The translations under genes and the position numbers were made by a program. Under the pieces are notes generated by a model, which was given only the letters and a program-made list of their open reading frames with translations, was not told where the DNA came from and did no database searches. This document shows, in pieces, positions 1-8,484 of a stretch of DNA of 64,000 bases (the stretch's first letter is position 1; each line of letters opens with the position of its first letter). The stretch covers positions 186,001 through 250,000 of the forward strand of contig NZ_FNRQ01000007.1 in assembly GCF_900107685.1 (NCBI RefSeq), written 5' to 3'. The stretch is from Paraburkholderia sartisoli. Its GTDB lineage: Bacteria; Pseudomonadota; Gammaproteobacteria; Burkholderiales; Burkholderiaceae.

Positions 1-349
1 GGCGAAGTGGGTGATCATGCAGCTCTTCGCCTACGGACACGTGCGACGCGCCTATATCGGCGTGGCCGGCACGACGACGCCCCTCTCGCGACGCGTGCAG
101 CGGTATTTCGGGCTGTCGGCGGCGAGCGGCGTGCGCGTCATGGAAGTGGTCAGGCATAGCCCGGCCGCGGCGGCCGGCGTGCGGACCGACGACACGATCG
201 TGGGGATCGACGGCGTCGAGGTGGAAAGCGTCGACGGATTGCAGCGGGTGCTGGACGCGTCGCGGATCGATCGCGTCGTTTCGGTGGCTGTTCTGCGCGG
301 CGCGCGGAAGCTCGAGCTGGGTTTGACGCCGGTTGAGCAGGTCAGTTAG
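1..349 (+). CDS. HtrA/DegP-type serine protease, C-terminal PDZ part (5' truncated)
   Basis: The frame is open from the first base and only the last ~115 codons are in the window; the trypsin-like catalytic domain lies outside it. The visible part opens with the helix-and-strand lead-in typical of the protease-PDZ linker (RRAYIGVAG near the start) and continues as one PDZ domain, with the SPAAAAGVRTDDTIVGIDG block that forms the peptide-binding groove and a final beta strand. Family members are periplasmic or secreted chaperone-proteases acting on misfolded envelope proteins. PDZ membership is seen in the sequence; assignment to the S1C protease family is inferred from the linker and could be wrong if the missing part is something else. 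Confidence 0.75.
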   Translation, partial: AKWVIMQLFAYGHVRRAYIGVAGTTTPLSRRVQRYFGLSAASGVRVMEVVRHSPAAAAGVRTDDTIVGIDGVEVESVDGLQRVLDASRIDRVVSVAVLRGARKLELGLTPVEQVS

Positions 350-417
350 CCATTCCTGATTCGTTGCCGCTTTGTTGCCTATACTGGGGAGATCGATCAG
401 CTGCCGAGGAGAGCGAG

Positions 418-705
418 TTGGCCAGTGACTACCAGGTGAAAGTCGCACGAGACATCGCCGGATATGACGATTCCGGCATACCGAGGGTCAGGCGCGGACC
501 CGCGCGGGTCGTGGTTGTTGCAGCGCAGCGGGAAATGGTGTTCGGCGATCGGGATGCGTTGGAGCGGTTTGTTTTTGCCTGCCGGCAGGCTGGGGATGAG
601 GCTTTTTCTTCTTCCTCTTCCTCCTTCTCTTCTTCTATTTCTTCTCAGGATGCCGCTCATGCCGATGCCTGGTGTCGGTTCTTTGAGCGGATTTTGAAGC
701 TTTAG
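418..705 (+). CDS. Possible small hypothetical protein with serine tract (TTG start)
   Basis: A 95-codon frame starts at a TTG preceded by GAGGAG six bases upstream, which is the reason for choosing this start. The first ~60 residues (SDYQVKVARDIAGYDDSGIP, then a basic and a valine-rich stretch) look like ordinary protein. Residues ~63-75 are almost all serine, encoded by a pyrimidine run, followed by a short aromatic tail. No family is recognised. The TTG start, the low-complexity tract and the lack of a partner gene leave open that this is a decayed gene or chance frame. It lies between the PDZ gene and a non-coding repeat region. Confidence 0.4.
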   Translation: MASDYQVKVARDIAGYDDSGIPRVRRGPARVVVVAAQREMVFGDRDALERFVFACRQAGDEAFSSSSSSFSSSISSQDAAHADAWCRFFERILKL

Positions 706-1200
706 GGTTTTCTTTTCTTTCTTTGGCCTTTCCTTGAATTCATGTCGGTCTATTTGTGTTGCCCCTGTGCGGGGCGGCACCTACTTTTCTTTGTCTTCCA
801 AAGAAAAGTAGGCAAAAGAAAGGCGCTTCGAAATGCCATCTTTTCTCGGTGCGTCATTCTTGGGGAATGGCACCCCATGAGGTGTCGCCCTCGCACTCGA
901 TGCCGCACTGGTCCGCGCATGATCTGATCCCCCGCGCCACGACCTCCGTGACACAGCATTCATTCACCGGCTTCGCACTTCGTGCGCGCCGTCAGGGCTG
1001 ATACGTGTCGAGGAAGCCGGTAAACCTGGCCCGCAGTTGATACGCGCGATACGTGTGCATCCTCCACGGGCAACGCGATATCCCGACGTGGATGCCCGAC
1101 AGTTGACTCCCATCGAGAACTGAGCGCCTCAGTTGTACACAAATGACTCCAACGAGAAGCGCAGGCAGCGGCTTCCAATGCCACTCCCCGTCACCACAAC
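706..1200. other. Non-coding stretch with genome-type repeat
   Basis: About 500 bases without a convincing gene. The left part is pyrimidine-rich and lower in GC than its surroundings. It holds the hairpin repeat listed separately. The remainder (about 850-1200) shows only short frames with no ribosome binding site or recognisable protein. Confidence 0.6.
761..812. repeat. Intergenic double hairpin repeat (CCTACTTTTCTTTG type)
   Basis: Two adjacent inverted repeats are visible: GCCCC/GGGGC (761-765 with 771-775) and a perfect 14-bp stem CCTACTTTTCTTTG (780-793) with its complement (799-812) around a 5-base loop. From memory, this AAAGAAAAGTAGG hairpin is frequent in intergenic regions of Burkholderia and Paraburkholderia. 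It lacks a following T-tract, so it is more likely a REP-like dispersed element than a simple terminator. Confidence 0.75.
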
Positions 1201-1229
1201 AAAAAACGGGCACCGAATCCCGATGCCCG
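1201..1229 (-). terminator. Rho-independent terminator of ggt
   Basis: Read on the minus strand, a 9-bp GC-rich stem (CGGGCATCG pairing with CGGTGCCCG, one G-T pair, 5-base loop) is followed by six T residues. It lies about 30 bases beyond the ggt stop codon, as expected for its terminator. Confidence 0.85.
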
Positions 1230-1256
1230 CCTTTCCCTGCTCTCCCGCATTTCCCG

Positions 1257-2990
1257 CTACTGGATCACCCTCGATATCCCGCGTCCTCGTGGGTCGGATA
1301 CCGGCTCCGGTGTGTCTCCGTTGATCTTGATCGCCTGGATGTCGCCGCTGAAATCCTGTCCCTTCAGCACGTATCCCTTCGCCTCGATCTCCTTCGCCAG
1401 CTCGCCGTCGATCGGCTTGTACGGCTCCCAGAAAATCGTGTTCGGCGGCAACAGCTGGTGGTGAAAGCGCATCGCGGCCACCGCCTCCGGCAACGGCATG
1501 TTGAAGTCATACACGTTGTTGATCACCTGGAATATCGACGTGAAAATCCGTGAGCCCCCCGGCGTTCCAATCACGAGCGATACCTTGCCGTCCTTCGTCA
1601 GGATCGTCGGCGACATCGACGACAACGGACGCTTCTTCGGCTCGATCGAATTCGCGTCGCTGCCCACCACGCCGAACATGTTCGGCACGCCCGGCTTCGC
1701 GGCGAAATCGTCCATCTCATCGTTCAGCACGATCCCGGTGCCCTCGGCCACCACGCCCGATCCAAAGTAACCGTTGATCGTGTACGTATTCGATACCGCA
1801 TTGCCCCACTTGTCGACCACCGAGAAATGCGTCGTCTCGGCCTTCTCCGGCATCGACGTGCCAAGCCCCGGCTGTACGCTCTTCGTGTCCGAAGGCGTCG
1901 TCGGGTTCACTTCAGCGGCGCGCTTTGCGATGTACGGGTCGTCGATCAGCTGCTCGATCGGTACCTTGTAGAAATCCGGATCGCCCAGGTATTGCGCGCG
2001 GTCAGCGAACACGCGCTTCTCGATCTCGGCGATCAGATGCACGTATTGCGCGGAATTCAACGGCACACCCTTGAAATCGGACGCGAGATCCGCCTTCATC
2101 TTCAGCAGTTGCACGAGACCGATCCCACCCGAACTCGGCGGCGGTGCGGTGATCACGTGGTAACCGTTCCAGTCAGCTTCGATCGGCTTTCGCCATACGG
2201 CGCGATAATCCTGCAGGTCGCGCTTCGTGATCGCACCGTGCCCGTGCATCGAAGCGGCGATCAGGTCAGCCGTCTTGCCGTTGTAGAACTCCCTGGCACC
2301 GTTGTTCGCAATGCGCGTCAGCACGGCAGCCAGGTCGGGCTGCTTGAAGTTGACGCCCTGCTTCAGGTTGCCAAAGTACGTGTCGAAGTTCGTCTTGCCT
2401 TCGAATTCCTTCGAAGCAGCCTCGCGGCGCTTGTCGAGCTGCTCGTCGACTTCGAAACCGTCGGTGGCGTATTTGATCGCGGGCGCAAGAACCTGCTTCC
2501 ACTTGAGCCGCCCAAAGCGGTGCTGCGCTTCCCACATGCCCGCCACCGTGCCCGGCACGCCGACCGCGTAGTAGCCGTACAGGCTCTTGCCCTTGATGAC
2601 GTTGCCCTGCTCGTCGAGGTACATGTTGCGCGTCGCCGCAAGCGGCGCGCGCTCGCGATAGTCGATGAAATACGGCTTGCCGTTCACGTAGAGCGTCATG
2701 AAACCGCCCCCGCCGATGTTGCCCGCTTCCGGATACGTCACGGCAAGCGTGAAGGCAATCGCAACGGCGGCGTCGACGGCGTTGCCGCCTTCCTTGAAAA
2801 TCTGCCCGGCGGCATCGGCGCTGTACTTGTCGGCAACCGCAATCGCGGATGCGCTCAGTACAGCCGGCTGCGGCTTGACGACACCCTTGGCAACAGCTGG
2901 CGCGCTCTCGAGAAAAGCGGCCGACGCGGATACCAGCGCGACCAGCGCAAAGCCCGTTGCCGACGATTTCACGTTATTGAACAGCTTCAT
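1257..2990 (-). CDS. ggt: Gamma-glutamyltransferase
   Basis: 577 residues, the usual length for a bacterial periplasmic gamma-glutamyltranspeptidase, which hydrolyses glutathione and other gamma-glutamyl compounds or transfers the glutamyl group to amino acids. A signal peptide covers about residues 1-34 (basic start, hydrophobic core, AVAKG). The large-subunit substrate arginine sits in DYRERAP. The autoprocessing and catalytic threonine is T386 in the ETTHFSVVD block, which starts the small subunit, and the PLSSMSPTI oxyanion motif follows. All key residues are present, so the enzyme should mature normally. It is a single gene with its own terminator. The 330 bases upstream hold no gene and probably its promoter. 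Confidence 0.95.
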   Translation of the reverse strand: MKLFNNVKSSATGFALVALVSASAAFLESAPAVAKGVVKPQPAVLSASAIAVADKYSADAAGQIFKEGGNAVDAAVAIAFTLAVTYPEAGNIGGGGFMTLYVNGKPYFIDYRERAPLAATRNMYLDEQGNVIKGKSLYGYYAVGVPGTVAGMWEAQHRFGRLKWKQVLAPAIKYATDGFEVDEQLDKRREAASKEFEGKTNFDTYFGNLKQGVNFKQPDLAAVLTRIANNGAREFYNGKTADLIAASMHGHGAITKRDLQDYRAVWRKPIEADWNGYHVITAPPPSSGGIGLVQLLKMKADLASDFKGVPLNSAQYVHLIAEIEKRVFADRAQYLGDPDFYKVPIEQLIDDPYIAKRAAEVNPTTPSDTKSVQPGLGTSMPEKAETTHFSVVDKWGNAVSNTYTINGYFGSGVVAEGTGIVLNDEMDDFAAKPGVPNMFGVVGSDANSIEPKKRPLSSMSPTILTKDGKVSLVIGTPGGSRIFTSIFQVINNVYDFNMPLPEAVAAMRFHHQLLPPNTIFWEPYKPIDGELAKEIEAKGYVLKGQDFSGDIQAIKINGDTPEPVSDPRGRGISRVIQ

Positions 2991-3323
2991 TGCGTGTCCC
3001 CCATGTCAACTCCCTCATGCAGCGATGAACAAGTCTGTTCTGGGCTTATATCACGCGAGTCCGGGATTTGCGAAGCGTCCCAACATATGCAACCGATGGT
3101 GCGGCACGCAAAAAGTCATCGGGCAGCAGGGAGAAACATCAAGGCGCGCAGGCGGTCACGCAAGGCAACGCGCGCGCCAGGACGCGCGATCGTGCCGGCA
3201 TCGTCGATCAACGTCCCCGGCAATCGTCCGCAACGCACGTGCGAACGAACGTTCGATGGCGCGCGGCGGCAGGTGCCGTCGCGGCGCAACAGCCAGTGCC
3301 CGAGGGCCGCCGCGCAGCGCGCG
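2991..3323. other. Intergenic region upstream of ggt
   Basis: About 330 bases between the end of the MFS gene and the ggt start. No convincing gene is seen on either strand. It presumably carries the ggt promoter; I did not find a clear -35/-10 pair. Confidence 0.5.
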
Positions 3324-4727
3324 TTACGTGCTGCCGCGGCCGCCGCGCGCGATTTCGTCGCCGCTTCCCTGCGGCAGTCGCGCGGTGACGGGAATCGAAG
3401 CCACCGAGAACAGCCCGACGAAGAGGAACGCCGGCCAGAAGTCCGTCCAGACAATCGTCGCGTGGCCCTGCAGGTCGTGCGAAATCTGCAGCACGAGGCC
3501 GGCGATCGTCACGCCAAGCCCCAGCGAAATCTGCTGGATCACGCTCGCCACGCTCGTCGCGCGGCCGACGTCGCGGCTCGGAATGTCGGCGTACGCCAGC
3601 GAATTGAGGCTCGTGAACTGCAACGACGGAAACACGCCGCCCACCAGCACCACACCCCAGATCAGCCAGTGTGGCGTGCCCGGAACGAAGAGCCCGTAAA
3701 TGGCAATCACGAGCCCCGAAATGGCCGCGTTGATCATCAGCACCTGGCGAAAACCGAAGCGCGCGAGCACGCCCGATGCAAACGGCTTCATGAAGATCGA
3801 CCCGAACGCGGACGCGCACGTGATCGCGCCCGCCGCGAACGCGGTCATCCCGAGCCCTTCCTGCAACGCAAGCGGCAGCAGAAACGGCACTGCGCCCAGT
3901 CCAATGCGAAACAGCGAGCCACCCACCACGCTCGCGTGAAAACTCGGAATGCGCAGAAGACGCAGATCGAGCACGGGCAATTCGACGCGCCGCGCATAGA
4001 ACCAGTAGGCAAGCAGCAGCAACGCGCCGGCCACGCACATGAGGGTCGACGACGTGCCCGATACCAGCTCGCCGCCGACAAGCGACAAGCCGAGCATGAA
4101 GAGCGACGCGCCGCCGGCCGAGAGCACGAAACCGGCCCAGTCGAGGCGCCCCGGATGCGCCTCGCGGACGTTCGCGATATGCCGGTTCGCAAGCCAGATG
4201 CCGAAAATGCCGATCGGGACGTTGATGACGAAAATCAGACGCCAGTGCAGATACGTCGTGATGAAACCGCCGAGCGGCGGCCCCACGACCGGCCCGAGCA
4301 GTGCGGGCACGGTCAGATAGTTGACCGCCCTGATGAAGTCCGACTTCGGTACCGAGCGGAAGATGATGATCCGCCCGACCGGCACCATCATCGCGCCGCC
4401 GATGCCCTGCACGAAGCGCGCGACGACGAACATCCCGAGCGACGTCGACGCGGCGCTGATCAGCGAGCCGACGATAAAGATGCCGATCGCGGTGCGAAAC
4501 ACGGTGCGTGAACCGAAGCGGTCGGCCACCCAGCCGCAGATCGGAATGAATACGCCAAGGCCGATCACGTACGCGGTGATCGCGAGCTTGAGCGTGATGG
4601 GATCGTGACCGAGGTCGCGTGCAAGTGCGGGAAGTGATGTCACGAGGACCGTGGCATCGACGTTTTCCATGAACATCGCACACGCGACGATCAGGGGAAC
4701 GATGAATGTGCCTAGAGCAAGAGGCAT
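3324..4727 (-). CDS. MFS drug/metabolite exporter (DHA2, EmrB/QacA type)
   Basis: 467 residues from the ATG giving MPLALGTFIVPL. The frame is open 20 codons further upstream, but that extension is not membrane-like, so the internal start is preferred. The protein has the long hydrophobic profile of a 12-14 helix major facilitator carrier. The TM1 region carries MENVDATVLVTSLPAL, the acidic TM1 feature of the DHA2 group. Loop 2-3 has GWVADRFGSRTVF (motif A), and TM5 carries GPVVGPPLGG (antiporter motif C). These support proton-driven export across the inner membrane; the substrate cannot be read. It stands alone, without an EmrA-like adaptor or regulator beside it. Confidence 0.9.
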   Translation of the reverse strand: MPLALGTFIVPLIVACAMFMENVDATVLVTSLPALARDLGHDPITLKLAITAYVIGLGVFIPICGWVADRFGSRTVFRTAIGIFIVGSLISAASTSLGMFVVARFVQGIGGAMMVPVGRIIIFRSVPKSDFIRAVNYLTVPALLGPVVGPPLGGFITTYLHWRLIFVINVPIGIFGIWLANRHIANVREAHPGRLDWAGFVLSAGGASLFMLGLSLVGGELVSGTSSTLMCVAGALLLLAYWFYARRVELPVLDLRLLRIPSFHASVVGGSLFRIGLGAVPFLLPLALQEGLGMTAFAAGAITCASAFGSIFMKPFASGVLARFGFRQVLMINAAISGLVIAIYGLFVPGTPHWLIWGVVLVGGVFPSLQFTSLNSLAYADIPSRDVGRATSVASVIQQISLGLGVTIAGLVLQISHDLQGHATIVWTDFWPAFLFVGLFSVASIPVTARLPQGSGDEIARGGRGST

Positions 4728-4972
4728 TGGCAGATGGACAGCAGGCGTCGAAGCCGCGGACGTAAAGCCGCGATTATCGCATCGCACGCTTGCGCGATGT
4801 CATCAATCGCGCACGAAATCCAGCTCGGGGCTGCCTGCGTGCCCGGCATGACGGGTGTTTCGCCCGACATTGCGCACAACGGCCGCCACGGCCTGCACGG
4901 CTAACGCTGGCTTCACCCCGCCCGGCAGGCACGGAGCGCGACAACGCGCTCCGATGCGATGCCCGCGAGAGA

Positions 4973-5749
4973 TCAGGACGTGGTCTGACGCGCCAGGCTG
5001 ACGAACGGACGCAGTTGCGTCAGGATCTCGCGGCCCGCACGCGCGACGTCGTTCGGGAAGTCGATCTCGATCCACGGCGCACCCGTCACGTCGGCGGTAT
5101 CGAACACCTGGCTGCGCTCGAGCAGCAGGTCGCGCACCGCTTCTTCATGCGGCAGGTTCGCGCGGCCGCTGTCGATATAGCCCGCGACGATTTCCGCGAA
5201 GCGGCGCGCGGCTTCCTCGCGAAAGCGGAAGAAGCCGACCGATTCGCCGATCGTGTCGTATTGCAGGCCGACGGCCAGCTGCTTGCGCAGTTCGACCGGC
5301 ACGCCGTCCTGCAGACACAGTTTGACGGGTTCGTCGCCGGTTTCGAAGTCGCGGTCGATCAGAAGACGGTTGACGGACTCGCCCGCCACCAGCGCGCCCA
5401 GAATACGCTCGTCGTACAGCACGTCGGCGTCCATCACGAGGACGTCGCCGCCACGCGTGAGCGCATCGGCGACGGTATGCACGGTCAGCACGCTGCCGAG
5501 GTCGTAGCGCGGATTCAGCACGATCTCGACGTGATGCGGCCAGTTGATGCGCTTGAGCTCCGCCTCGACGAGCTCCGGCTGGAAGCCGAGCGCGAGCACG
5601 ACGTCGTGGACACCCGCGGCGTCGAGCATCTGCAGATGACGCTCGAGCAGGGTCACGCCGTCGAATTGCAACAGGCACTTCGGAAACTGATCGCCAGCCG
5701 GTTGCTGGAGACGCAGGCCAAGACCTGCAGCAAGGATGATCGCGCGCAT
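4973..5749 (-). CDS. Nucleotidyltransferase, phosphocholine/phosphonate cytidylyltransferase type
   Basis: 258 residues of a GT-A-fold NTP transferase. The N-terminus carries the LAAGLGLRL nucleotide loop followed by FPKCLL (the family lysine), and VLVMDADVLYDE supplies the metal-binding aspartates near residue 100. Proteins of this size group with the phosphocholine cytidylyltransferase-like family, which activates a phosphorylated or phosphonate head group as a CDP derivative. It is the last gene of a four-gene operon with a CDP-alcohol phosphatidyltransferase, a 2OG-Fe(II) oxygenase and a flippase-like membrane protein. That setting suggests it makes the CDP-linked donor used by the transferase; the exact substrate is unknown. 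Confidence 0.85.
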   Translation of the reverse strand: MRAIILAAGLGLRLQQPAGDQFPKCLLQFDGVTLLERHLQMLDAAGVHDVVLALGFQPELVEAELKRINWPHHVEIVLNPRYDLGSVLTVHTVADALTRGGDVLVMDADVLYDERILGALVAGESVNRLLIDRDFETGDEPVKLCLQDGVPVELRKQLAVGLQYDTIGESVGFFRFREEAARRFAEIVAGYIDSGRANLPHEEAVRDLLLERSQVFDTADVTGAPWIEIDFPNDVARAGREILTQLRPFVSLARQTTS

Positions 5750-5772
5750 GGGCGGCCCTTTCTAAAAGACGG

Positions 5773-6777
5773 TTAATCGGCAACAGGCACGCGCGTCGCA
5801 CGACGGCGCTGCCATTTTCGTTCTCTGAAATGCAGATACAACAGGCCCGGCAGACCGAGCAGAAGTTCGCGTGCGCGTTTGGTGAGCGAGAGCGCCAGCG
5901 CCGCATCGGGCGGCAGCCCGACAAGCGGCGCGAGCAGCAGATAGCCGCCTTCCTGCACGCCGAGCGAGCCGGGAATCGCGAACGCCGCGCCACGGATCGC
6001 CTGGCCGATGCTCTCCAGCAGCATCGCATCGATCCAGCCAACCGGATGGCCGAGGAAGCGCAACGCGAGCCACACTTCGACGGTGCCGACGAGCCAGCCG
6101 AGGAAACTCAGCGCGAAACTCGCCGCGGCGCGGCCGCGCTCGCGGTAGAGCGCATGCACGGCGGCGTCGATCGAATCGGCGCTGTCGGTGAGCGCGGACC
6201 AGTCGCGCTTGCCGAACACCTTTGACACGGTGCGCAGCAGCCGGCCGAACAGCCCGCGCCGTTGCGCGAAGTAGAACATCACGATCATGCCGCCGAGCAC
6301 GCCGGTGCCGATGAACGTCGCCGTCCGCAATTCGCGCAGCGGACCGTGCGTGGCGTACGCGCTGAATATCAACAGGCCGAGCACCGCGAAGACGATCTGC
6401 GCGAGCGCCTGCAACGTCGTGCTCACGGTGATCGCCGCGGCGGCGTCGCGCATCCGCATGCCGCGCTGCGAGAGCTGGCGCACCATCACGACGGGGCCGC
6501 CGATCTGGCCGGCCGGCAGCAGGCTGTTCACCGATTCGCCGATCCAGCGCGCGAACACGGCGTCGCGATGTGTCACGTGATCCTGGCGCGGCTTGAACAG
6601 GACAGAGATGGCGCCGGCATCGAGCACGAGCGGCAGCACGTGGAACGCGGCGACCAGCGCGAGACCCCAGCCCGCCGCGAGCAGCGTCGAGGCGACCGGG
6701 CCAAAACCCTGCCACGCCAGCAGCGCGACGAACAGCGCGGTGCCGATCGTCAGCAGGATCATTGCCGCGCGCGTCAC
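5773..6777 (-). CDS. Flippase-like / lysylphosphatidylglycerol synthase TM-region membrane protein
   Basis: 334 residues with about eight hydrophobic segments. It fits the UPF0104/LPG-synthase transmembrane (HpnL-like) family: VNSLLPAGQIGGPVVMVRQLSQRG and the late AAFAIPGSLGVQEGGYLLL block are characteristic. Members are thought to translocate or organise lipids in the inner membrane. The GTG start overlaps the stop of the upstream oxygenase gene by four bases (GTGA), indicating translational coupling; an ATG five codons further in is an alternative. In this operon it is the natural candidate for moving a newly made lipid or lipid-linked product across the membrane, which is inference. Confidence 0.85.
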   Translation of the reverse strand: MTRAAMILLTIGTALFVALLAWQGFGPVASTLLAAGWGLALVAAFHVLPLVLDAGAISVLFKPRQDHVTHRDAVFARWIGESVNSLLPAGQIGGPVVMVRQLSQRGMRMRDAAAAITVSTTLQALAQIVFAVLGLLIFSAYATHGPLRELRTATFIGTGVLGGMIVMFYFAQRRGLFGRLLRTVSKVFGKRDWSALTDSADSIDAAVHALYRERGRAAASFALSFLGWLVGTVEVWLALRFLGHPVGWIDAMLLESIGQAIRGAAFAIPGSLGVQEGGYLLLAPLVGLPPDAALALSLTKRARELLLGLPGLLYLHFRERKWQRRRATRVPVAD

Positions 6778-7595
6778 GCGGTGTCTCCGCTACGCCTCAT
6801 CAGTTGCCTGAAAACCTGACGGAAACCGAAATACGCGATCGCGTCCTTCATGTTCGAAATGAAGCGCTTCCACGGACGCATGTTCGGATCGGTGACGTAT
6901 TCGAACGTCAGCGAGACGCGCATTTCGTTCTCGCCCATCGGCGAGATGCGGTGACGCAGCTTGTCGCCGTCGAAGAACACGAGGCCGCCCGGCGGAATCT
7001 GCACGGAACCGGGCAGGTCCGGCTTGCTGTCGTCGCGGGTGTGCAGTTCGTAGTCGAGACGGCACGTCGATTCGTCGATCACGCCGAGCAGCAGCGTGTA
7101 GCGGCGGCCGTCATAGTAGGACGTGTCGTAATGCCAGCCGATGTGGTCGCCCGGACGCGTGTAGTAGTAGAGCGCATACGCGTGCGGGTCGTCGGCGGGC
7201 GACACCATCAGCCGGTCGCCGGACAGCTGTTCGAGCCAGCCGATCAGTTCCTTCGAACGGTACAGCCCGGCGATGAACGGCGCGAGGCGGTCGATCGTGT
7301 GGCGACTCACGCTGCCACCCTGCTTGTGACCCGGCAGATAATTGCGGTTCACTTCATCCAGCAACCCGCGGGCGCTCGCGACGAGTTGCGCCGTCACTTC
7401 CGGCGCGAGGAAATCGTCGAGATACAGGAACGCGCCCTGATCCGCGAAATCGTTGCGCAGGCGCGCATTGTCGAAACCGTGCGTACGGCTCGCAACGGCG
7501 CGATCAGCGTCAGGCGTCGCGTGCTGCGAGCCCGCGGCCTGTGAATCGTCCAGCGCGACGGGTTCCATCACGTCGTTTCCAGCATGCACATTCAT
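6774..7595 (-). CDS. 2-oxoglutarate/Fe(II)-dependent oxygenase (prolyl-4-hydroxylase type)
   Basis: 273 residues. The double-stranded beta-helix core carries a complete iron triad: the HxD pair at about H155 and D157 (GWHYDTSYY) and a distal histidine at about H215 (KLRHRISPMG). An arginine shortly after it (EMRVSLTFEY) would bind the 2-oxoglutarate carboxylate. It is therefore predicted to be an active hydroxylase or related oxidase. The start is three bases after the stop of the CDP-alcohol phosphatidyltransferase gene, and its own stop overlaps the next start. Its substrate is presumably the head group or lipid handled by the neighbouring enzymes. Confidence 0.85.
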   Translation of the reverse strand: MNVHAGNDVMEPVALDDSQAAGSQHATPDADRAVASRTHGFDNARLRNDFADQGAFLYLDDFLAPEVTAQLVASARGLLDEVNRNYLPGHKQGGSVSRHTIDRLAPFIAGLYRSKELIGWLEQLSGDRLMVSPADDPHAYALYYYTRPGDHIGWHYDTSYYDGRRYTLLLGVIDESTCRLDYELHTRDDSKPDLPGSVQIPPGGLVFFDGDKLRHRISPMGENEMRVSLTFEYVTDPNMRPWKRFISNMKDAIAYFGFRQVFRQLMRRSGDTA

Positions 7596-7598
7596 CTG

Positions 7599-8273
7599 CT
7601 AACCCATAACCTGACTGGACTGCGCCGCGGGCTGCGCACGGCGCGACACGCGGCGGTAATCGATCATCACCCATACGGCAAAGAGCGGCGCACCGATCGA
7701 TGCGGCGATGATGAACAGCGATGTGCCGGACGTCAGCGTGACGAGCGGCAACAGATACAGCACGTCCTCGGTCTCGAAGCCGCCGGCCGAGGCCTGCTTC
7801 GTGCCGGCCTTGCCCGCCATCTCCTCGATCCGCATGCGCAGGAAGAAGATCACGGCCACCGATACGCCCGCAACGGCGCCCAGCAGTGTCGGCAGCGCGA
7901 CCAGACCGTGCCCCCCCACCGTGCTCATGCCGATGCCCATGCCGAGGAACAGCAGGACGGTCACGAGCGCATCGCTCGCGAGGTCGTACAAATGACCGAT
8001 CCGGCTCGTCTTGCCGCTGATGCGCGCAAGCTCGCCATCGGTGTGATCGACGAAGTTCGACAGCACGATCAGAAAAGCACCCGCGTTCGACGAAACAAAT
8101 CCGCCACGAGCAAGGCACAGCGCGCCCGCCACGCCGATCAGCAGGCGCAGCGTGGTGAGATGATTGGGGGTGATGCGGGTGTCGATGAGGGGCGTCACGA
8201 GCCGGCGGGCGAGCCGCGCATCCCATGTACGGGGCGCGGGAACGTTCGGGCGAATGGAAGGTCGTCGATTCAT
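7599..8273 (-). CDS. CDP-alcohol phosphatidyltransferase family protein
   Basis: 224 residues, a membrane enzyme that transfers a phospho-alcohol group from a CDP-linked donor. The family signature is complete: D76-x2-D79-G80-x2-A83-R84-x8-G93-x3-D97-x3-D101, within NFVDHTDGELARISG and GHLYDLASD. Hydrophobic helices follow. The ATG at 8273 is the only plausible start; it has no clear Shine-Dalgarno and lies inside an inverted repeat (8271-8298). First gene of the four-gene operon, divergent from the secreted-protein gene at 8485. The acceptor and alcohol are not predictable from sequence. Confidence 0.88.
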   Translation of the reverse strand: MNRRPSIRPNVPAPRTWDARLARRLVTPLIDTRITPNHLTTLRLLIGVAGALCLARGGFVSSNAGAFLIVLSNFVDHTDGELARISGKTSRIGHLYDLASDALVTVLLFLGMGIGMSTVGGHGLVALPTLLGAVAGVSVAVIFFLRMRIEEMAGKAGTKQASAGGFETEDVLYLLPLVTLTSGTSLFIIAASIGAPLFAVWVMIDYRRVSRRAQPAAQSSQVMG

Positions 8274-8298
8274 AACCCGGAAATATATACGGGTTATG
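8271..8298. promoter_or_regulatory. Inverted repeat over the start codon of the CDP-alcohol transferase gene
   Basis: CATAACCCG (8271-8279) and CGGGTTATG (8290-8298) form a perfect 9-bp inverted repeat around an AT-rich 10-base spacer. The ATG of the minus-strand gene is the last triplet of the repeat. It could be an operator with a TATATT-like -10 in its centre, which would make the transcript nearly leaderless, or an RNA hairpin hiding the start codon. Confidence 0.6.
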
Positions 8299-8484
8299 CA
8301 ATCCTTGCTGTCTACGTCACTGTTTCGTTGCGCAAAATCGTCGTTTCGGCGTGGTCCCGGACGCACGTTTTTGGGATTCCTGGTAAAGTGCCGTACCTGT
8401 TGCGCCACCATGGGTGTCATGGTCGCGGCGCAACCTCCGCCACGAAGATCGTCGGCGGATTGCGAACGCACTATCCGGATTCCC

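Noticed and set aside
1827..4511. 894-codon plus-strand open frame
   Set aside because: Antisense to ggt and the MFS gene, rich in Arg/His/Ala without domains; a by-product of high GC content at third positions.
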